Origin: an uncultured Williamsia sp.
GTDB lineage: Bacteria; Actinomycetota; Actinomycetes; Mycobacteriales; Mycobacteriaceae
DNA length: 64,000 bases
Reading direction: 5' to 3'
Assembly: GCF_947494875.1 (NCBI RefSeq)
Contig: NZ_CANLWM010000008.1
Coordinates: forward strand, 248,001 to 312,000
Under the pieces are notes generated by a model. It searched no databases. It had not been told where the DNA came from and was given only the letters and a program-made list of their open reading frames with translations. Position 1 is the first letter of the stretch, and the number at the start of each line of letters is the position of its first letter. Of this stretch, positions 35,062-43,656 are shown one piece after another. A program made the position numbers and the translations under genes.

Positions 35062-35724
35062 TCAGGACGACGCGGTCATCGCGTGGGCGTCGTCGGGCGC
35101 GTCGTCGACGGCACCGATCGCCTGCCGCAGATACGTCTTGCCCTCGGCGAGGCTGTAGGTGAGGCCGACGATGCCGACCTTCCCCGACTCGACGCCGTCG
35201 GACACGATCGAGCTCCGCTCGAGCAGGCGAGCGGCGGTCTCCGACACGTGCTTGGCCTCGAAATCCGCTGCCTCGGTGAGGCCTTGGCTCTTGCCGAGCA
35301 GGATGCTGGGGGTGACCTTCTCGACGACGTCGCGGATGTGTCCGCCGGGCAGCTCGTTGGTGTCGAGGGCCTTGATGGTCGCGGCGACCGCGCCGCAGCT
35401 GTCGTGGCCGAGCACCACGATGAGGGGCACGCCGAGCACCGCGACGGCGAAGTCGATCGACCCGAGCACCGCGGAGTCGATCGCCTGGCCCGCGGTGCGG
35501 ACGACGAACAGGTCACCGAGGCCCTGGTCGAAGATGATCTCCGCGGCGACGCGGGAGTCCGAGCAGCCGAAGAGGATCGCCTTCGGGTGCTGGCCCTGCG
35601 TCAGCCGGGTCCGGTCCTCGATACCCTGGCTCGGATGAGCGGGTGCGCCCGAGACGAACCGGTCGTTTCCGTCGCGCAGATCGCGCCATGCCTGTGCGGG
35701 GGTGATGTCTGCCATGCATGACAT
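35062..35724 (-). CDS. canB: beta-carbonic anhydrase
   Basis: This 220-residue beta-class anhydrase hydrates CO2 in the cytoplasm. The zinc/catalytic set is intact: Cys54-x-Asp56-x-Arg58 (GCSDSR) and His-x2-Cys (GHDSCGAV). It corresponds to Rv3588c and is distinct from the anhydrase domain fused to the SulP transporter at 1.5 kb. Start is ATG 35724 or ATG 35715. The longer form overlaps the divergent mutY start. Confidence 0.94.
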   Translation of the reverse strand: MSCMADITPAQAWRDLRDGNDRFVSGAPAHPSQGIEDRTRLTQGQHPKAILFGCSDSRVAAEIIFDQGLGDLFVVRTAGQAIDSAVLGSIDFAVAVLGVPLIVVLGHDSCGAVAATIKALDTNELPGGHIRDVVEKVTPSILLGKSQGLTEAADFEAKHVSETAARLLERSSIVSDGVESGKVGIVGLTYSLAEGKTYLRQAIGAVDDAPDDAHAMTASS

Positions 35725-36667
35725 TGTGCCGAAAACCGGACAGGACGCCCCTGTGACTTTGCACGAATCCCTGCTGACCTGGTTCGACGACCACGAACGC
35801 GACCTCCCGTGGCGTCACGACGACGTGTCGGCGTGGCAGATCCTGATCAGCGAGATCATGCTGCAGCAGACCCCTGTCGCGCGCGTGATCCCGAAGTGGC
35901 TGGAGTGGATCGAGCGATGGCCGGTCCCGTCGGCGATGGCCCGGGAGAACGTCGGCGAGGTGGTCCGCGCCTGGGGAAAGCTCGGCTACCCGCGACGCGC
36001 CATGCGACTGCACGAGTGTGCGACCGTCCTCGCCGACCGCTTCGGCGACGAGGTGCCACGCGACGTCGAGACGCTGCTGACCCTGCCCGGCGTCGGCGAC
36101 TACACCGCCCGCGCGGTCGCCTGCTTCGCCTACGACGCACCGGTTCCGGTGGTGGACATCAACGTCCGGCGGGTGATCGCCCGTGCCATCCACGGTCGCG
36201 GGGACGCCGGCAGCCCCGCACGCACCGACCTCGCGGACGCGCAGGCTTTGCTGCCCACACGCGTCGATCTCGCGCCCCGCTTCTCCGCCGCGCTGATGGA
36301 GCTCGGCGCGCTCGTCTGCACTGCGCGGACACCGTCGTGCGCGGCGTGCCCCCTCCCCGACTGCGCCTGGGTGCAGGCGGGTCGTCCGGCGGTGACCACG
36401 CCGAAGAAGGTGCAGAGGTTCGCGGGCACCGATCGCCAGGTCCGCGGATTGATCCTCGACGAGTTCCGTTCGGCGACAGGACCCGTCGAGCGAGGACGAC
36501 TCGACACGGTCTGGCCGAAGGACCCCGGACAGCGGGAACGCGCGCTCGACTCGCTGCTCGCCGACGGTCTCGTCGAGACCTCCGACGGCTCGCTCTTCTG
36601 GCTCGCGGGCGAGGGCGACGGTCAGGGCAGCGTCGCGGACAGGAACGCCTCGACCGCGCCGCGGTAG
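35714..36667 (+). CDS. mutY: A/G-specific adenine glycosylase
   Basis: The roughly 317-residue base-excision enzyme removes adenine opposite 8-oxoguanine. The N-terminal catalytic domain has SEIMLQQTPVARV and the helix-hairpin-helix LPGVGDYTARAVACFAYD followed by the catalytic Asp (VVDINVRR). The 4Fe-4S cluster Cys are in CTARTPSCAACPLPDC. Candidate starts are ATG 35705, ATG 35714, GTG 35726 or GTG 35753; the first two collide with canB. The 3' end overlaps the facing hydrolase by 46 bp. Confidence 0.93.
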   Translation: MHDIVPKTGQDAPVTLHESLLTWFDDHERDLPWRHDDVSAWQILISEIMLQQTPVARVIPKWLEWIERWPVPSAMARENVGEVVRAWGKLGYPRRAMRLHECATVLADRFGDEVPRDVETLLTLPGVGDYTARAVACFAYDAPVPVVDINVRRVIARAIHGRGDAGSPARTDLADAQALLPTRVDLAPRFSAALMELGALVCTARTPSCAACPLPDCAWVQAGRPAVTTPKKVQRFAGTDRQVRGLILDEFRSATGPVERGRLDTVWPKDPGQRERALDSLLADGLVETSDGSLFWLAGEGDGQGSVADRNASTAPR

Positions 36668-37449
36668 GTCTCGGGGCGGTCGTCGTGCACGAGGTGTCCG
36701 GCCCCCTCCACGACGAGATGCGTTGCGTTCTCGTGCATCTCCGCCATCCGCGCCATCTGCCCGGGTGGGGTGACGCCGTTGCCCGCCTCGATCAGCAGGG
36801 ACGGCACCGCGGCAGCGGCCCACTCGTCCCAGAACGACCGCGCGCCCCACTCGTCGGCGATCGCCTGCCACACCGCGAGGTCGCCGTGCATCGCGCCGTC
36901 GTCGAACGCGTCGTGGAAGTAGCGGCCCGCGACGGGTCCGAACACCGTCGCCGCGTGCTCGGCCGACTCGAGGCGAGCGGGCCAGTGCGCGAACACCTCC
37001 GACCACTCGGCGGTGGTGCGGCCGCGGAAGTCCGGGGCCATGTCCTCGACGACGATCGCGGAGACCAGCTCGGGGTAGGCCGAAGCTGTACAGAAGGCGT
37101 GCAGGCCGCCCATCGAGTGCCCGATGAGGACCGCGGGGCCGCTGTCGATCCAGACCAGCGTCTCGGCGATGTCGGCGACGAACCGTTCGGTGGCGATCTC
37201 GTCGGCCGCGAGGTCGTCGAGGTCGACGCCCCCGGTGCCGGTGTGGAACGCGGCGTCGACGGTGAACACCCGTCCGTACCGCCTCAGCCAGGGGATCTGG
37301 CGGCGCCACGTCCGGCCGCGTCCCATCAGCCCGTGCAGCAGGAGGATCGGCGGCACATCGCCCGCTGCACCACCCTCCTCGCGGCGCACCACGGTGCCGT
37401 GATCGCGCAGTCCGGTCTCGGCGGGCACGGCCGATACGATAGCGGGCAT
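36622..37449 (-). CDS. alpha/beta hydrolase, Rv3591c-like
   Basis: The 275-residue hydrolase has the oxyanion motif ILLLHGLMGRG, the nucleophile elbow GHSMGG (catalytic Ser about residue 110) and a C-terminal His in EGAGHLVHDDRP. Substrate unknown. The most upstream ATG (37449) shares the CATG word with the divergent mhuD start. GTG 37428 is a likely alternative because TATCGT lies 7 nt upstream of it, the spacing of a leaderless promoter. Context matches Rv3591c-mhuD. Confidence 0.86.
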   Translation of the reverse strand: MPAIVSAVPAETGLRDHGTVVRREEGGAAGDVPPILLLHGLMGRGRTWRRQIPWLRRYGRVFTVDAAFHTGTGGVDLDDLAADEIATERFVADIAETLVWIDSGPAVLIGHSMGGLHAFCTASAYPELVSAIVVEDMAPDFRGRTTAEWSEVFAHWPARLESAEHAATVFGPVAGRYFHDAFDDGAMHGDLAVWQAIADEWGARSFWDEWAAAAVPSLLIEAGNGVTPPGQMARMAEMHENATHLVVEGAGHLVHDDRPETYRGAVEAFLSATLP

Positions 37450-37450
37450 G
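37426..37450. promoter_or_regulatory. compact bidirectional leaderless promoter, hydrolase/mhuD
   Basis: The word ATACGAT (37434-37440) gives TACGAT on the plus strand, 7 nt before the mhuD ATG. It also gives TATCGT on the minus strand, 7 nt before the hydrolase GTG at 37428. A single symmetric -10 region could thus serve two divergent leaderless transcripts. Confidence 0.5.
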
Positions 37451-37756
37451 GCAGTCGTGAAGATCAACGCGATCTCGGTCCCCGAGGGCGCGGGCCCGGA
37501 ACTGGAGAAGCGGTTCGCGAACCGCGCCCACACCGTCGACGGGACGCCGGGATTTCTCGGATTCCAGCTGCTGCGGCCGGTGAAAGGCGACGATCGCTAC
37601 TTCGTCGTGACGCAGTGGGAGTCGGATGAGGCGTTCGCGGCGTGGGCCGGCGGTCCGGCGCGCGAGGCGCACGCCGGTGAGCGTGCCAACCCTGTGTCCA
37701 GCGGCGCCGATCTGCTCGAGTTCGAGGTCGTGCTGGACGCCCGACCGTCGACCTGA
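37448..37756 (+). CDS. mhuD: heme-degrading monooxygenase MhuD
   Basis: The 102-residue dimeric ABM-fold enzyme opens heme without releasing CO, giving mycobilins and free iron. Residues known to bind heme or shape the site in M. tuberculosis MhuD (Rv3592) are identical in position: Asn7, Arg22, Trp66 and His75 (axial ligand, REAHAGERAN). The start is ATG 37448, probably leaderless from TACGAT at 37435-37440. Together with the divergent hydrolase it ends the Rv3579c-Rv3592-like block. Confidence 0.94.
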   Translation: MAVVKINAISVPEGAGPELEKRFANRAHTVDGTPGFLGFQLLRPVKGDDRYFVVTQWESDEAFAAWAGGPAREAHAGERANPVSSGADLLEFEVVLDARPST

Positions 37757-37815
37757 CGGTCAGGCGCTCACCCGCGCGGACCCGCGCCGCCGCCGAGCGC
37801 GGCTACCGTGGAGTC

Positions 37816-38469
37816 ATGGCCGCTCCCCCGGTGCAGCAGATGGCGATGTTCCCGCTGGGTATGGCGCTGCTCCCCGGGGAATTGTTGCCCCTGCAGATCT
37901 TCGAGCCGCGCTACCGCGAGATGCTGGCGCACTGCCTGGAGTCCGACGACCCGACGTTCGGCGTCGTGCTCATCGCCCGCGGCGCCGAGGTGGGCGGCAG
38001 CGACGAGCGGCACATGATCGCGACCAGCGCGGCCATCGTCGAACACCACGTCAAGGACGACGGGCGTGCCCTCGTGCGCTGCGTCGGGACCGACCGGCTG
38101 CGCGTCGTCGACTGGCTGCCCGACGACCCCTACCCGCGCGCGCTGGTCGAGGAGTACCCCGACGAGCCGATCGTGTCGTTCGGTGCGGAGTCGTTGGAGT
38201 CGCAGTACGCGGCCGTCGCCGGGAAGATCCGTGAGCTGTTCGAGTTGGTGCGTTCGGCAGGACGGACCGAGGTGCAGTTCGACGACACATCCGACACCGA
38301 CGACCTGGACGACATCGACCGCGCATTCCGCTGGGCCGGTCAGCTGCCCATCGGGCAGGCCGACCGGTACGCGATCCTGGCCGCGCCGTCGCCGTTGGAG
38401 CGGATCGAGACGCTCGGCGACGCGGTCGAATCGGTGACGGCAGCGATCCGTTTCCAGTTGATGGAGTGA
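37816..38469 (+). CDS. LON substrate-binding domain protein
   Basis: The 217-residue protein consists of a LON N-terminal (PUA-like) domain: MFPLGMALLPGELLPLQIFEPRYREML, then GTDRLRVVDWLPDDPYPRALVE. The ATPase and protease domains of Lon are absent. Such stand-alone LON domains are widespread in actinobacteria; their role is unknown, possibly substrate or RNA binding. The ATG at 37816 gives the expected domain boundary. Confidence 0.88.
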   Translation: MAAPPVQQMAMFPLGMALLPGELLPLQIFEPRYREMLAHCLESDDPTFGVVLIARGAEVGGSDERHMIATSAAIVEHHVKDDGRALVRCVGTDRLRVVDWLPDDPYPRALVEEYPDEPIVSFGAESLESQYAAVAGKIRELFELVRSAGRTEVQFDDTSDTDDLDDIDRAFRWAGQLPIGQADRYAILAAPSPLERIETLGDAVESVTAAIRFQLME

Positions 38470-38489
38470 GGCGGCCCGTTCCACAGAAC

Positions 38490-38503
38490 TGGAACGTGTT
38501 CTA
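38490..38503 (+). promoter_or_regulatory. KstR operator upstream of the aldehyde dehydrogenase
   Basis: TGGAACGTGTTCTA fits the KstR consensus TNNAACNNGTTNNA exactly. It overlaps the -10-like TAGTAT (38502-38507), 50 bp before the start codon, so KstR would block RNA polymerase until a 3-oxo-cholestenoyl-CoA-type inducer forms. Confidence 0.85.
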
Positions 38504-38552
38504 GTATCGGGTGTCGAGCATCACACCCGAGCACACTGGAGCGCGCACCCTC

Positions 38553-40034
38553 ATGACCGACACCATCGACACCCTGGCTGCGGCCTCCCCCGACTCGCAC
38601 GACCACGACGAGCTCTACATCGGGGGACGCCGGCAGGCGCCGCACTCCACCGCCCGCCTCGAGGTGCGATCGCCGGCCACGGGCGAGCACGTGGGCAGCG
38701 CCCCCGACGGTGACGCGCAGGATGTCGACGCCGCCGTGCAGGCTGCGCGGGCCTCCTTCGAGTCCGGCGTGTGGAGCCGCACCGCGCCCTCCGACCGCGC
38801 CGCGGTGCTGCGCCGGGCGGCCGACCTCATCGAGGAGCGCATCGCCTCGATCGCCGCACTGGTCTCCGGCGAGATGGGTGCCAGCGAAGGCGACATCGCC
38901 ACGCTGCAGCAGCTACCCGGCACCGGCGTGCTGCGCGCCTACGCCGACGCGATCGAGAACGACATCGCCTGGGTCGAGCACCGCACCGGCCTGTTCGGCA
39001 CCACCCGTGTCGAGCGCGAACCCGTCGGTGTCGTCGGCGCGATCACCGCGTGGAACGTCCCGCTGTTCCTGGCGTGCAACAAGCTCGGGCCGTCGCTCGC
39101 CGCGGGGTGCTCCGTGGTGCTGAAGCCCGCGCCCGAGACCCCGCTCAGCGCGTTCGTCGTCGCGGAGATCTTCGCCGAGGCCGGCCTGCCCGAGGGTGTG
39201 CTGTCGGTGGTGACCGGCGGCGTCGAGACCGGAAAGGCCCTCGTCGACCACCCGGGAGTCGACAAGATCACGTTCACCGGCTCCACCCGGGCGGGCAAGC
39301 AGATCGGTGCCGCCTGCGGCGAGCAGCTGAAGAGTTGCCAGCTCGAACTCGGCGGCAAGTCCGCTGCGATCGTCCTCGAGGACGCGAACATCGACGAGAT
39401 CGCCGGGATGCTCGCCTTCTACGGCCTGTTCAACACCGGCCAGGCGTGCGTCGCACAGACCCGCATCCTCATCCCTCGCAGCCGCCACGACGAGATCGTC
39501 GCCGCGGTGTCCGCCGCCGCGGAGGCGATGGCGCCCGGTCTCGTGCTGGGCCCGATCATCACCGAGAAGCAGCGCGACAAGATCGAGGACTACGTCCGCC
39601 TCGGCAAGGAGGCCGGCGCGACGACCGTCGTCGAGGGTGGTCGCCCCGAGGGCATGGACTCCGGCTACTACCTGTCGCCGACTGTCTTCGCCGACGTCAC
39701 CAACGACATGCGCATCGCTCAGGAGGAGATCTTCGGTCCTGTCCTGGCCATCATCGACTACGACACCGTCGACGAGGCCGTCGAGATCGCCAACGACTCC
39801 GAGTACGGGCTCGCCGGCGCGATCTACACCGCCGACGTCGAGCGCGGCATCGAGATCGCAGGGCGGATCCGGACGGGGACGCTCGGGATCAACTGGTACG
39901 CCATCGATCCCGGTTCGCCGTTCGGCGGCTACAAGAACTCCGGTGTCGGCCGTGAGAACGGTCCCGAGGGAGTCATGAGCTACCTCGAGTCGAAGTCGAT
40001 CATCCTGCCGATGGGGTACGAACCCACGGCGTAG
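38553..40034 (+). CDS. NAD-dependent aldehyde dehydrogenase, predicted KstR regulon
   Basis: The 493-residue ALDH has the NAD-binding ITAWNVPLFLACNKLGPSLAAG, the general-base Glu in LELGGKS and the catalytic Cys in NTGQACVAQTRI (about residue 298). It oxidises an aldehyde to the acid. The KstR operator 50 bp upstream ties it to sterol catabolism, where oxidation of a side-chain aldehyde or of propionaldehyde is a possible role. The inferred substrate rests on regulation alone. ATG 38553 is preferred; an upstream in-frame start (38511) lies too near the operator. Confidence 0.9.
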   Translation: MTDTIDTLAAASPDSHDHDELYIGGRRQAPHSTARLEVRSPATGEHVGSAPDGDAQDVDAAVQAARASFESGVWSRTAPSDRAAVLRRAADLIEERIASIAALVSGEMGASEGDIATLQQLPGTGVLRAYADAIENDIAWVEHRTGLFGTTRVEREPVGVVGAITAWNVPLFLACNKLGPSLAAGCSVVLKPAPETPLSAFVVAEIFAEAGLPEGVLSVVTGGVETGKALVDHPGVDKITFTGSTRAGKQIGAACGEQLKSCQLELGGKSAAIVLEDANIDEIAGMLAFYGLFNTGQACVAQTRILIPRSRHDEIVAAVSAAAEAMAPGLVLGPIITEKQRDKIEDYVRLGKEAGATTVVEGGRPEGMDSGYYLSPTVFADVTNDMRIAQEEIFGPVLAIIDYDTVDEAVEIANDSEYGLAGAIYTADVERGIEIAGRIRTGTLGINWYAIDPGSPFGGYKNSGVGRENGPEGVMSYLESKSIILPMGYEPTA

Positions 40035-40067
40035 CGCCGGGTCCGCCGGGGTTGTGCGAGCGCAGGA

Positions 40068-40073
40068 TACGGT
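40068..40073 (+). promoter_or_regulatory. -10 element for a leaderless FKBP transcript
   Basis: TACGGT ends 6 nt before the ATG at 40080, which places transcription initiation at or next to the start codon. No ribosome binding site is visible. Confidence 0.4.
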
Positions 40074-40079
40074 CGGTGC

Positions 40080-40697
40080 ATGCGCCGTGATCTGAAGTCC
40101 GCCACCGCCGCCGTGTCCCTCGCCGTCGCCGTCGCCATCGTCGGTGCGGGCTGCGGGGACTCCGACTCGTCGAGTTCGTCGGCGTCGAGCACCACCACGA
40201 CGACGGACACGGCGTCGGCCGGTACCGACACCACCGACACGACGGCCGCTGCACCCACGAGCGCCGCACCGGTGCAGTCGGGTACGCCCGGCTCCCAGGG
40301 CATCCCGCAGATCACCGCGAACGCGACCGACACCGGCAAGGAGCCGACGATCGCCGCCGGCACGGGTACCCCGCCCAGCGACCTGCGCATCGCCGACCTG
40401 GTCCCCGGCAACGGTCGCACCGCGACCGCGGCCGACACCGTCTCGGTGCGCTATGTCGGCGCGCTCTACTCCGACGGGTCCGTCTTCGACGCGAGCTGGA
40501 AGGCGGGCGACACCCCCGTCGACTTCCCGCTGTCCGGCGTGGTCCCCGGCTTCGCCGACGGCATCGTCGGCATGAAGGTCGGCGGTCGCCGCGAGATCGT
40601 CATCCCCCCGGCCCTCGGTTACCGCGACCAGGCACAGCCGGGACTGCCCGCCAACTCGACTCTCGTCTTCGTCGTCGACCTCGTCGGGATCAGCTGA
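40080..40697 (+). CDS. FKBP-type peptidyl-prolyl isomerase lipoprotein
   Basis: The 205-residue protein has a signal peptide with a lipobox ending at Cys25 (IVGAGC). A long Ser/Thr linker (about 28-80) precedes a C-terminal FKBP domain (DTVSVRYVGALYSDGSVFDASW, FADGIVGMKVGGRREIVIPPALGYRDQ, LVFVVDLVGI). It should act as a proline isomerase or chaperone at the outer face of the membrane. It converges on the mce4 operon with only 3 bp between stop codons. Confidence 0.9.
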   Translation: MRRDLKSATAAVSLAVAVAIVGAGCGDSDSSSSSASSTTTTTDTASAGTDTTDTTAAAPTSAAPVQSGTPGSQGIPQITANATDTGKEPTIAAGTGTPPSDLRIADLVPGNGRTATAADTVSVRYVGALYSDGSVFDASWKAGDTPVDFPLSGVVPGFADGIVGMKVGGRREIVIPPALGYRDQAQPGLPANSTLVFVVDLVGIS

Positions 40698-40700
40698 GCG

Positions 40701-41381
40701 TCAGCCCGCGGGGGCAGGGGTCGACCCGACCGGGGGCGCAGGAATCGACGATCCCGGCGGGGCCACTGCCCCACTGGCCGACGGCGCGCTCGACGGGTCG
40801 AGCTTCAGCTTCTGGCGCAGCGAGTCGTCGGTGATGACGGTGATGTCGTCGATGAGCCACCGGTCGCCCGAGCGCACCATCGAGTACTCGACGCGGCTCG
40901 GTTCGACGCGCACCAGTTGGTTGTCTCCCTTGGACACCGACTGGTTCATGAAGATGAGCACCGTCGCACGGTTCGCCGACGCCGACGAGACGCCCGCCTC
41001 CTGGATGGTCACCGTCGAGGTGACCTTCTGCTGCTTCACCTGGGCCGACAGGTCGCTGGACTTCATGATGTCGTCGTAGGTGGTGCGGGCCTTCCCGACG
41101 AGCCCCGCCGTGGCCTGGGTGACATTGCCGTCGACGGTGGCGGGGTCGAAGCCGAACATGACCACGGCGTAGCGCTTCCCGGCGTCGAGGGCCGCCACGC
41201 GGGCGTCCTCCCGATCGGTCGCCGACGACCACCGCAGACCGAGCACGGTGGCCGCGACGGCGCCGGCGATCACCAGCAGGACGAGGATCGCGGCGACGAT
41301 CCGCACCCGGGTCGACTTCCACGGGTTGTCGGACGCCGGTGATTCCTGGTCGGTCTCGTGGACCGCGGTGTCGGTGCTCAT
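40701..41381 (-). CDS. Mce-associated membrane protein (Mas)
   Basis: This 226-residue protein has one N-terminal membrane helix (VRIVAAILVLLVIAGAVAATVLG, about residues 26-48) and an extracytoplasmic alpha+beta domain typical of Mce-associated proteins (AALDAGKRYAVVMFGFDPATV, then DRWLIDDITVI). It is the last gene of the mce4 operon, matching Rv3492c. Mas proteins are thought to stabilise Mce complexes. The start overlaps the upstream stop by 4 bp. Confidence 0.88.
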   Translation of the reverse strand: MSTDTAVHETDQESPASDNPWKSTRVRIVAAILVLLVIAGAVAATVLGLRWSSATDREDARVAALDAGKRYAVVMFGFDPATVDGNVTQATAGLVGKARTTYDDIMKSSDLSAQVKQQKVTSTVTIQEAGVSSASANRATVLIFMNQSVSKGDNQLVRVEPSRVEYSMVRSGDRWLIDDITVITDDSLRQKLKLDPSSAPSASGAVAPPGSSIPAPPVGSTPAPAG

Positions 41382-42226
41382 GTCACCCACTCGTATCCGG
41401 TCAGCTTCATCTGACCGTCGATCCGTGAGACCGTGACCTTCCACCGGAACGTCTGCACCACCGGCTGCGGGTTGTTCATCGTCCAGCCGGACACGATGAG
41501 CACGGTCGCCTGATCGGCGTCGCTGGAGACGACGGCGTCGGCGAGGATGGTCCCCTTCGTCGTCACGTTCTGGGACTTGATGAGGTCGACGGTCTGCTGC
41601 AGCGTCTGCGACGTGTCCTCGAGCGCCTTGCCGCTCGCGTCCCTGCGGAACTCGTCGAGCGTGGAGTCGACGGTGGACGGGCTCAACGACGTCAGGTTCA
41701 CCACCATCTGACGCGCGAACGCGACATACTCGGCGCGCTGAGCGGCGCGGTCGTCGATGCGCGAGGTGCTGACGGCGAAGAACACCGAGACCGCGGCGAG
41801 TCCGGCGATCACGAGGATCGCGAGTGTCCCGCTCAGGTAGAGACCGAGACGCGACCGGCGCACGGGCGCCTTCTTCGCGACCGACGGTGCGCCGCGGCGG
41901 CGTTCGCGATAGCTCAGCGTCGCACCCGACCGGGCGGGTGCGGCCTCGGTCGACGCCGCCTCGGTGGCCTGGGCCGAAGGCGTGTCGGATTCCGGTGCTG
42001 CAGAGGGCTTGTGAGCGGCGCCGTCGGTGAGGCGGCTCTTCCGGAGCGAGGTGATCGGGGCCGATCGACGGATGGGGCGCGCGGCGGTGGTCGACGTCGA
42101 CGAGGCGGTCGTCGGTGACGCGCCGGCCGACGACGTCTCTCCCGCGGGCGGTCCGGCCGGGCGACGAACCCGCCGTCGCGTGCGGCGTGCGTCGGCATCG
42201 ACGCGAACGTCTGCGTCCGCGCTCAT
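41378..42226 (-). CDS. Mce-associated membrane protein with long disordered N-terminus
   Basis: The 282-residue protein has an unusually long cytoplasmic N-terminus (about 1-130) rich in Arg, Ala, Ser, Thr and Pro. A single membrane helix (GLYLSGTLAILVIAGLAAVSVFF) and a Mas domain (EYVAFARQMVVNLTSLSPSTVDSTLDEF) follow. It matches Rv3493c in position. The Arg-rich tail might contact lipid head groups or cytoplasmic partners. Start ATG 42226 overlaps the mce4F stop by 4 bp. Confidence 0.85.
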   Translation of the reverse strand: MSADADVRVDADARRTRRRVRRPAGPPAGETSSAGASPTTASSTSTTAARPIRRSAPITSLRKSRLTDGAAHKPSAAPESDTPSAQATEAASTEAAPARSGATLSYRERRRGAPSVAKKAPVRRSRLGLYLSGTLAILVIAGLAAVSVFFAVSTSRIDDRAAQRAEYVAFARQMVVNLTSLSPSTVDSTLDEFRRDASGKALEDTSQTLQQTVDLIKSQNVTTKGTILADAVVSSDADQATVLIVSGWTMNNPQPVVQTFRWKVTVSRIDGQMKLTGYEWVT

Positions 42227-43656
42227 CCCGACACCGTCCCGGTGATCAGGCCCTGCCATGTGGTGCTTCCTCCTCGGGCGGCGTCCTGCCCGCCGGTCGC
42301 GTCGCCCGCGGCGACGGCGTAGGTCTTGCCGTCAGGGCCGATCGCCGTGCCCGACCCCGGATCGTACGCGCCGGCGTAGACCGAGGGCTTCCCGTCGTAG
42401 GCGGACGGGGTGGCCGGCGTGAGCTTGCCGTCGGGCAGGCCGCTGATGCCCGGCAGGCCCTGGGGGAACGGCACGTTCTCGGCCAGCGGCTTGTACCCGG
42501 TCCGGCACTCCTCGGGCGTCGGTGCACGCCGGCCCGGGAACTCGACGCACGGGAAGTTGCGGGTGCCGCGTACTGCGACGTTGGAGTCCTGCGGGACGCG
42601 GCACAGCAGACCCGGCGGGATCTCCTGCGGGGTCTGGATGGCCGGGGACCGCCGCTGCGAGGCGGGCAGGAATCCGACGGTGCAGGTACCGGGGTCCTGG
42701 AAGCCGAGCGCGAAGTCGACGTTGGCGCCCTTGCGGGGGTCCTCGTTGTTCACCGCTGACACCAGCGCCTGCAGGACCCGCGGGTAGAGCACCAACACCT
42801 GGCGCAGGTTCGGCAGGTAGACGGCCAGTGTCTTGCCGGCGGTCGCGATGTTGTCGATGAGCAGCGGCAGCGTCTGGTTGAACGAGGTGAAGAGATCCCG
42901 TGCCTGCGAGACGGTTGCGGGGCCCTTTGCGAGGATGTCGCGCACCTCGGGATCGTTCTCGCGGAGCTGGTCGGTGAACGCGGCGACGTTCGCCGTCCAC
43001 TGCCGGATCTCGCCGACGGTCGCGGTCTGCGTCTCCAGCAGCGGCTCGGCCTGCTCGATCAGTGTGCGGGTGACAGTGGAGTTGCGGTTCGCCTCCCCCG
43101 CGAACAGCGTCAGCGAGTCCAGGAGTCGTTGCAGCTCATCGGCGTTGCCGTTGAATGCGTCGAACGTCTCGTCGAGCACCCGCCGCAGCTTGCTGCTCTG
43201 TACCGACTTCAGCAGCGCGTCGGTGCGGTCGACGAGGGTGGAGATCTCGGTCGGCACCGTCCCGTTGCGGATCGTCGACCCGTCGCGCAACATCCCGCCG
43301 CCCGTGGCGTCTTTCGGCGTGAACTGCACGAACTGTTCGCCGACCGCGGAGACGCTCTGGACCGAGACCGCGGAGGACGCGGGGATCTTGTGATCGCTGG
43401 CGATGGACAGGTCGGCGCGGACCCCGGTGGAGGTGAGCGTGACGGATTCGACCCGACCGACGGTCACCCCGCGGTAGGTGACGTTCGCGTTCGGGTACAG
43501 GCCGCCGGTGTTCGGCAGGTCGAGATGCACGGTGTAGCGCCCGATCCCGAGCATCGTCGGCACCTGGACGTAGAAGACGCCGACCACGACGAGTGACACC
43601 ACGGCCACGAGCGAGAAGATGGCCAGCTGGATGCGGACGAACCGGGAGATGGTCAC
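42223..43656 (-). CDS. mce4F: Mce4F, MCE-family sterol importer subunit
   Basis: This 477-residue subunit has an N-terminal membrane helix (about 10-32), an MCE domain (GLYPNANVTYRGVTVGRVESV, about 52-130), a long helical domain that forms the tunnel needle, and an extended C-terminal tail with Cys residues. Mce4 complexes pass cholesterol across the cell envelope to the YrbE permease. The GTG at 43656 overlaps the mce4E stop by 4 bp. Confidence 0.93.
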   Translation of the reverse strand: MTISRFVRIQLAIFSLVAVVSLVVVGVFYVQVPTMLGIGRYTVHLDLPNTGGLYPNANVTYRGVTVGRVESVTLTSTGVRADLSIASDHKIPASSAVSVQSVSAVGEQFVQFTPKDATGGGMLRDGSTIRNGTVPTEISTLVDRTDALLKSVQSSKLRRVLDETFDAFNGNADELQRLLDSLTLFAGEANRNSTVTRTLIEQAEPLLETQTATVGEIRQWTANVAAFTDQLRENDPEVRDILAKGPATVSQARDLFTSFNQTLPLLIDNIATAGKTLAVYLPNLRQVLVLYPRVLQALVSAVNNEDPRKGANVDFALGFQDPGTCTVGFLPASQRRSPAIQTPQEIPPGLLCRVPQDSNVAVRGTRNFPCVEFPGRRAPTPEECRTGYKPLAENVPFPQGLPGISGLPDGKLTPATPSAYDGKPSVYAGAYDPGSGTAIGPDGKTYAVAAGDATGGQDAARGGSTTWQGLITGTVSG

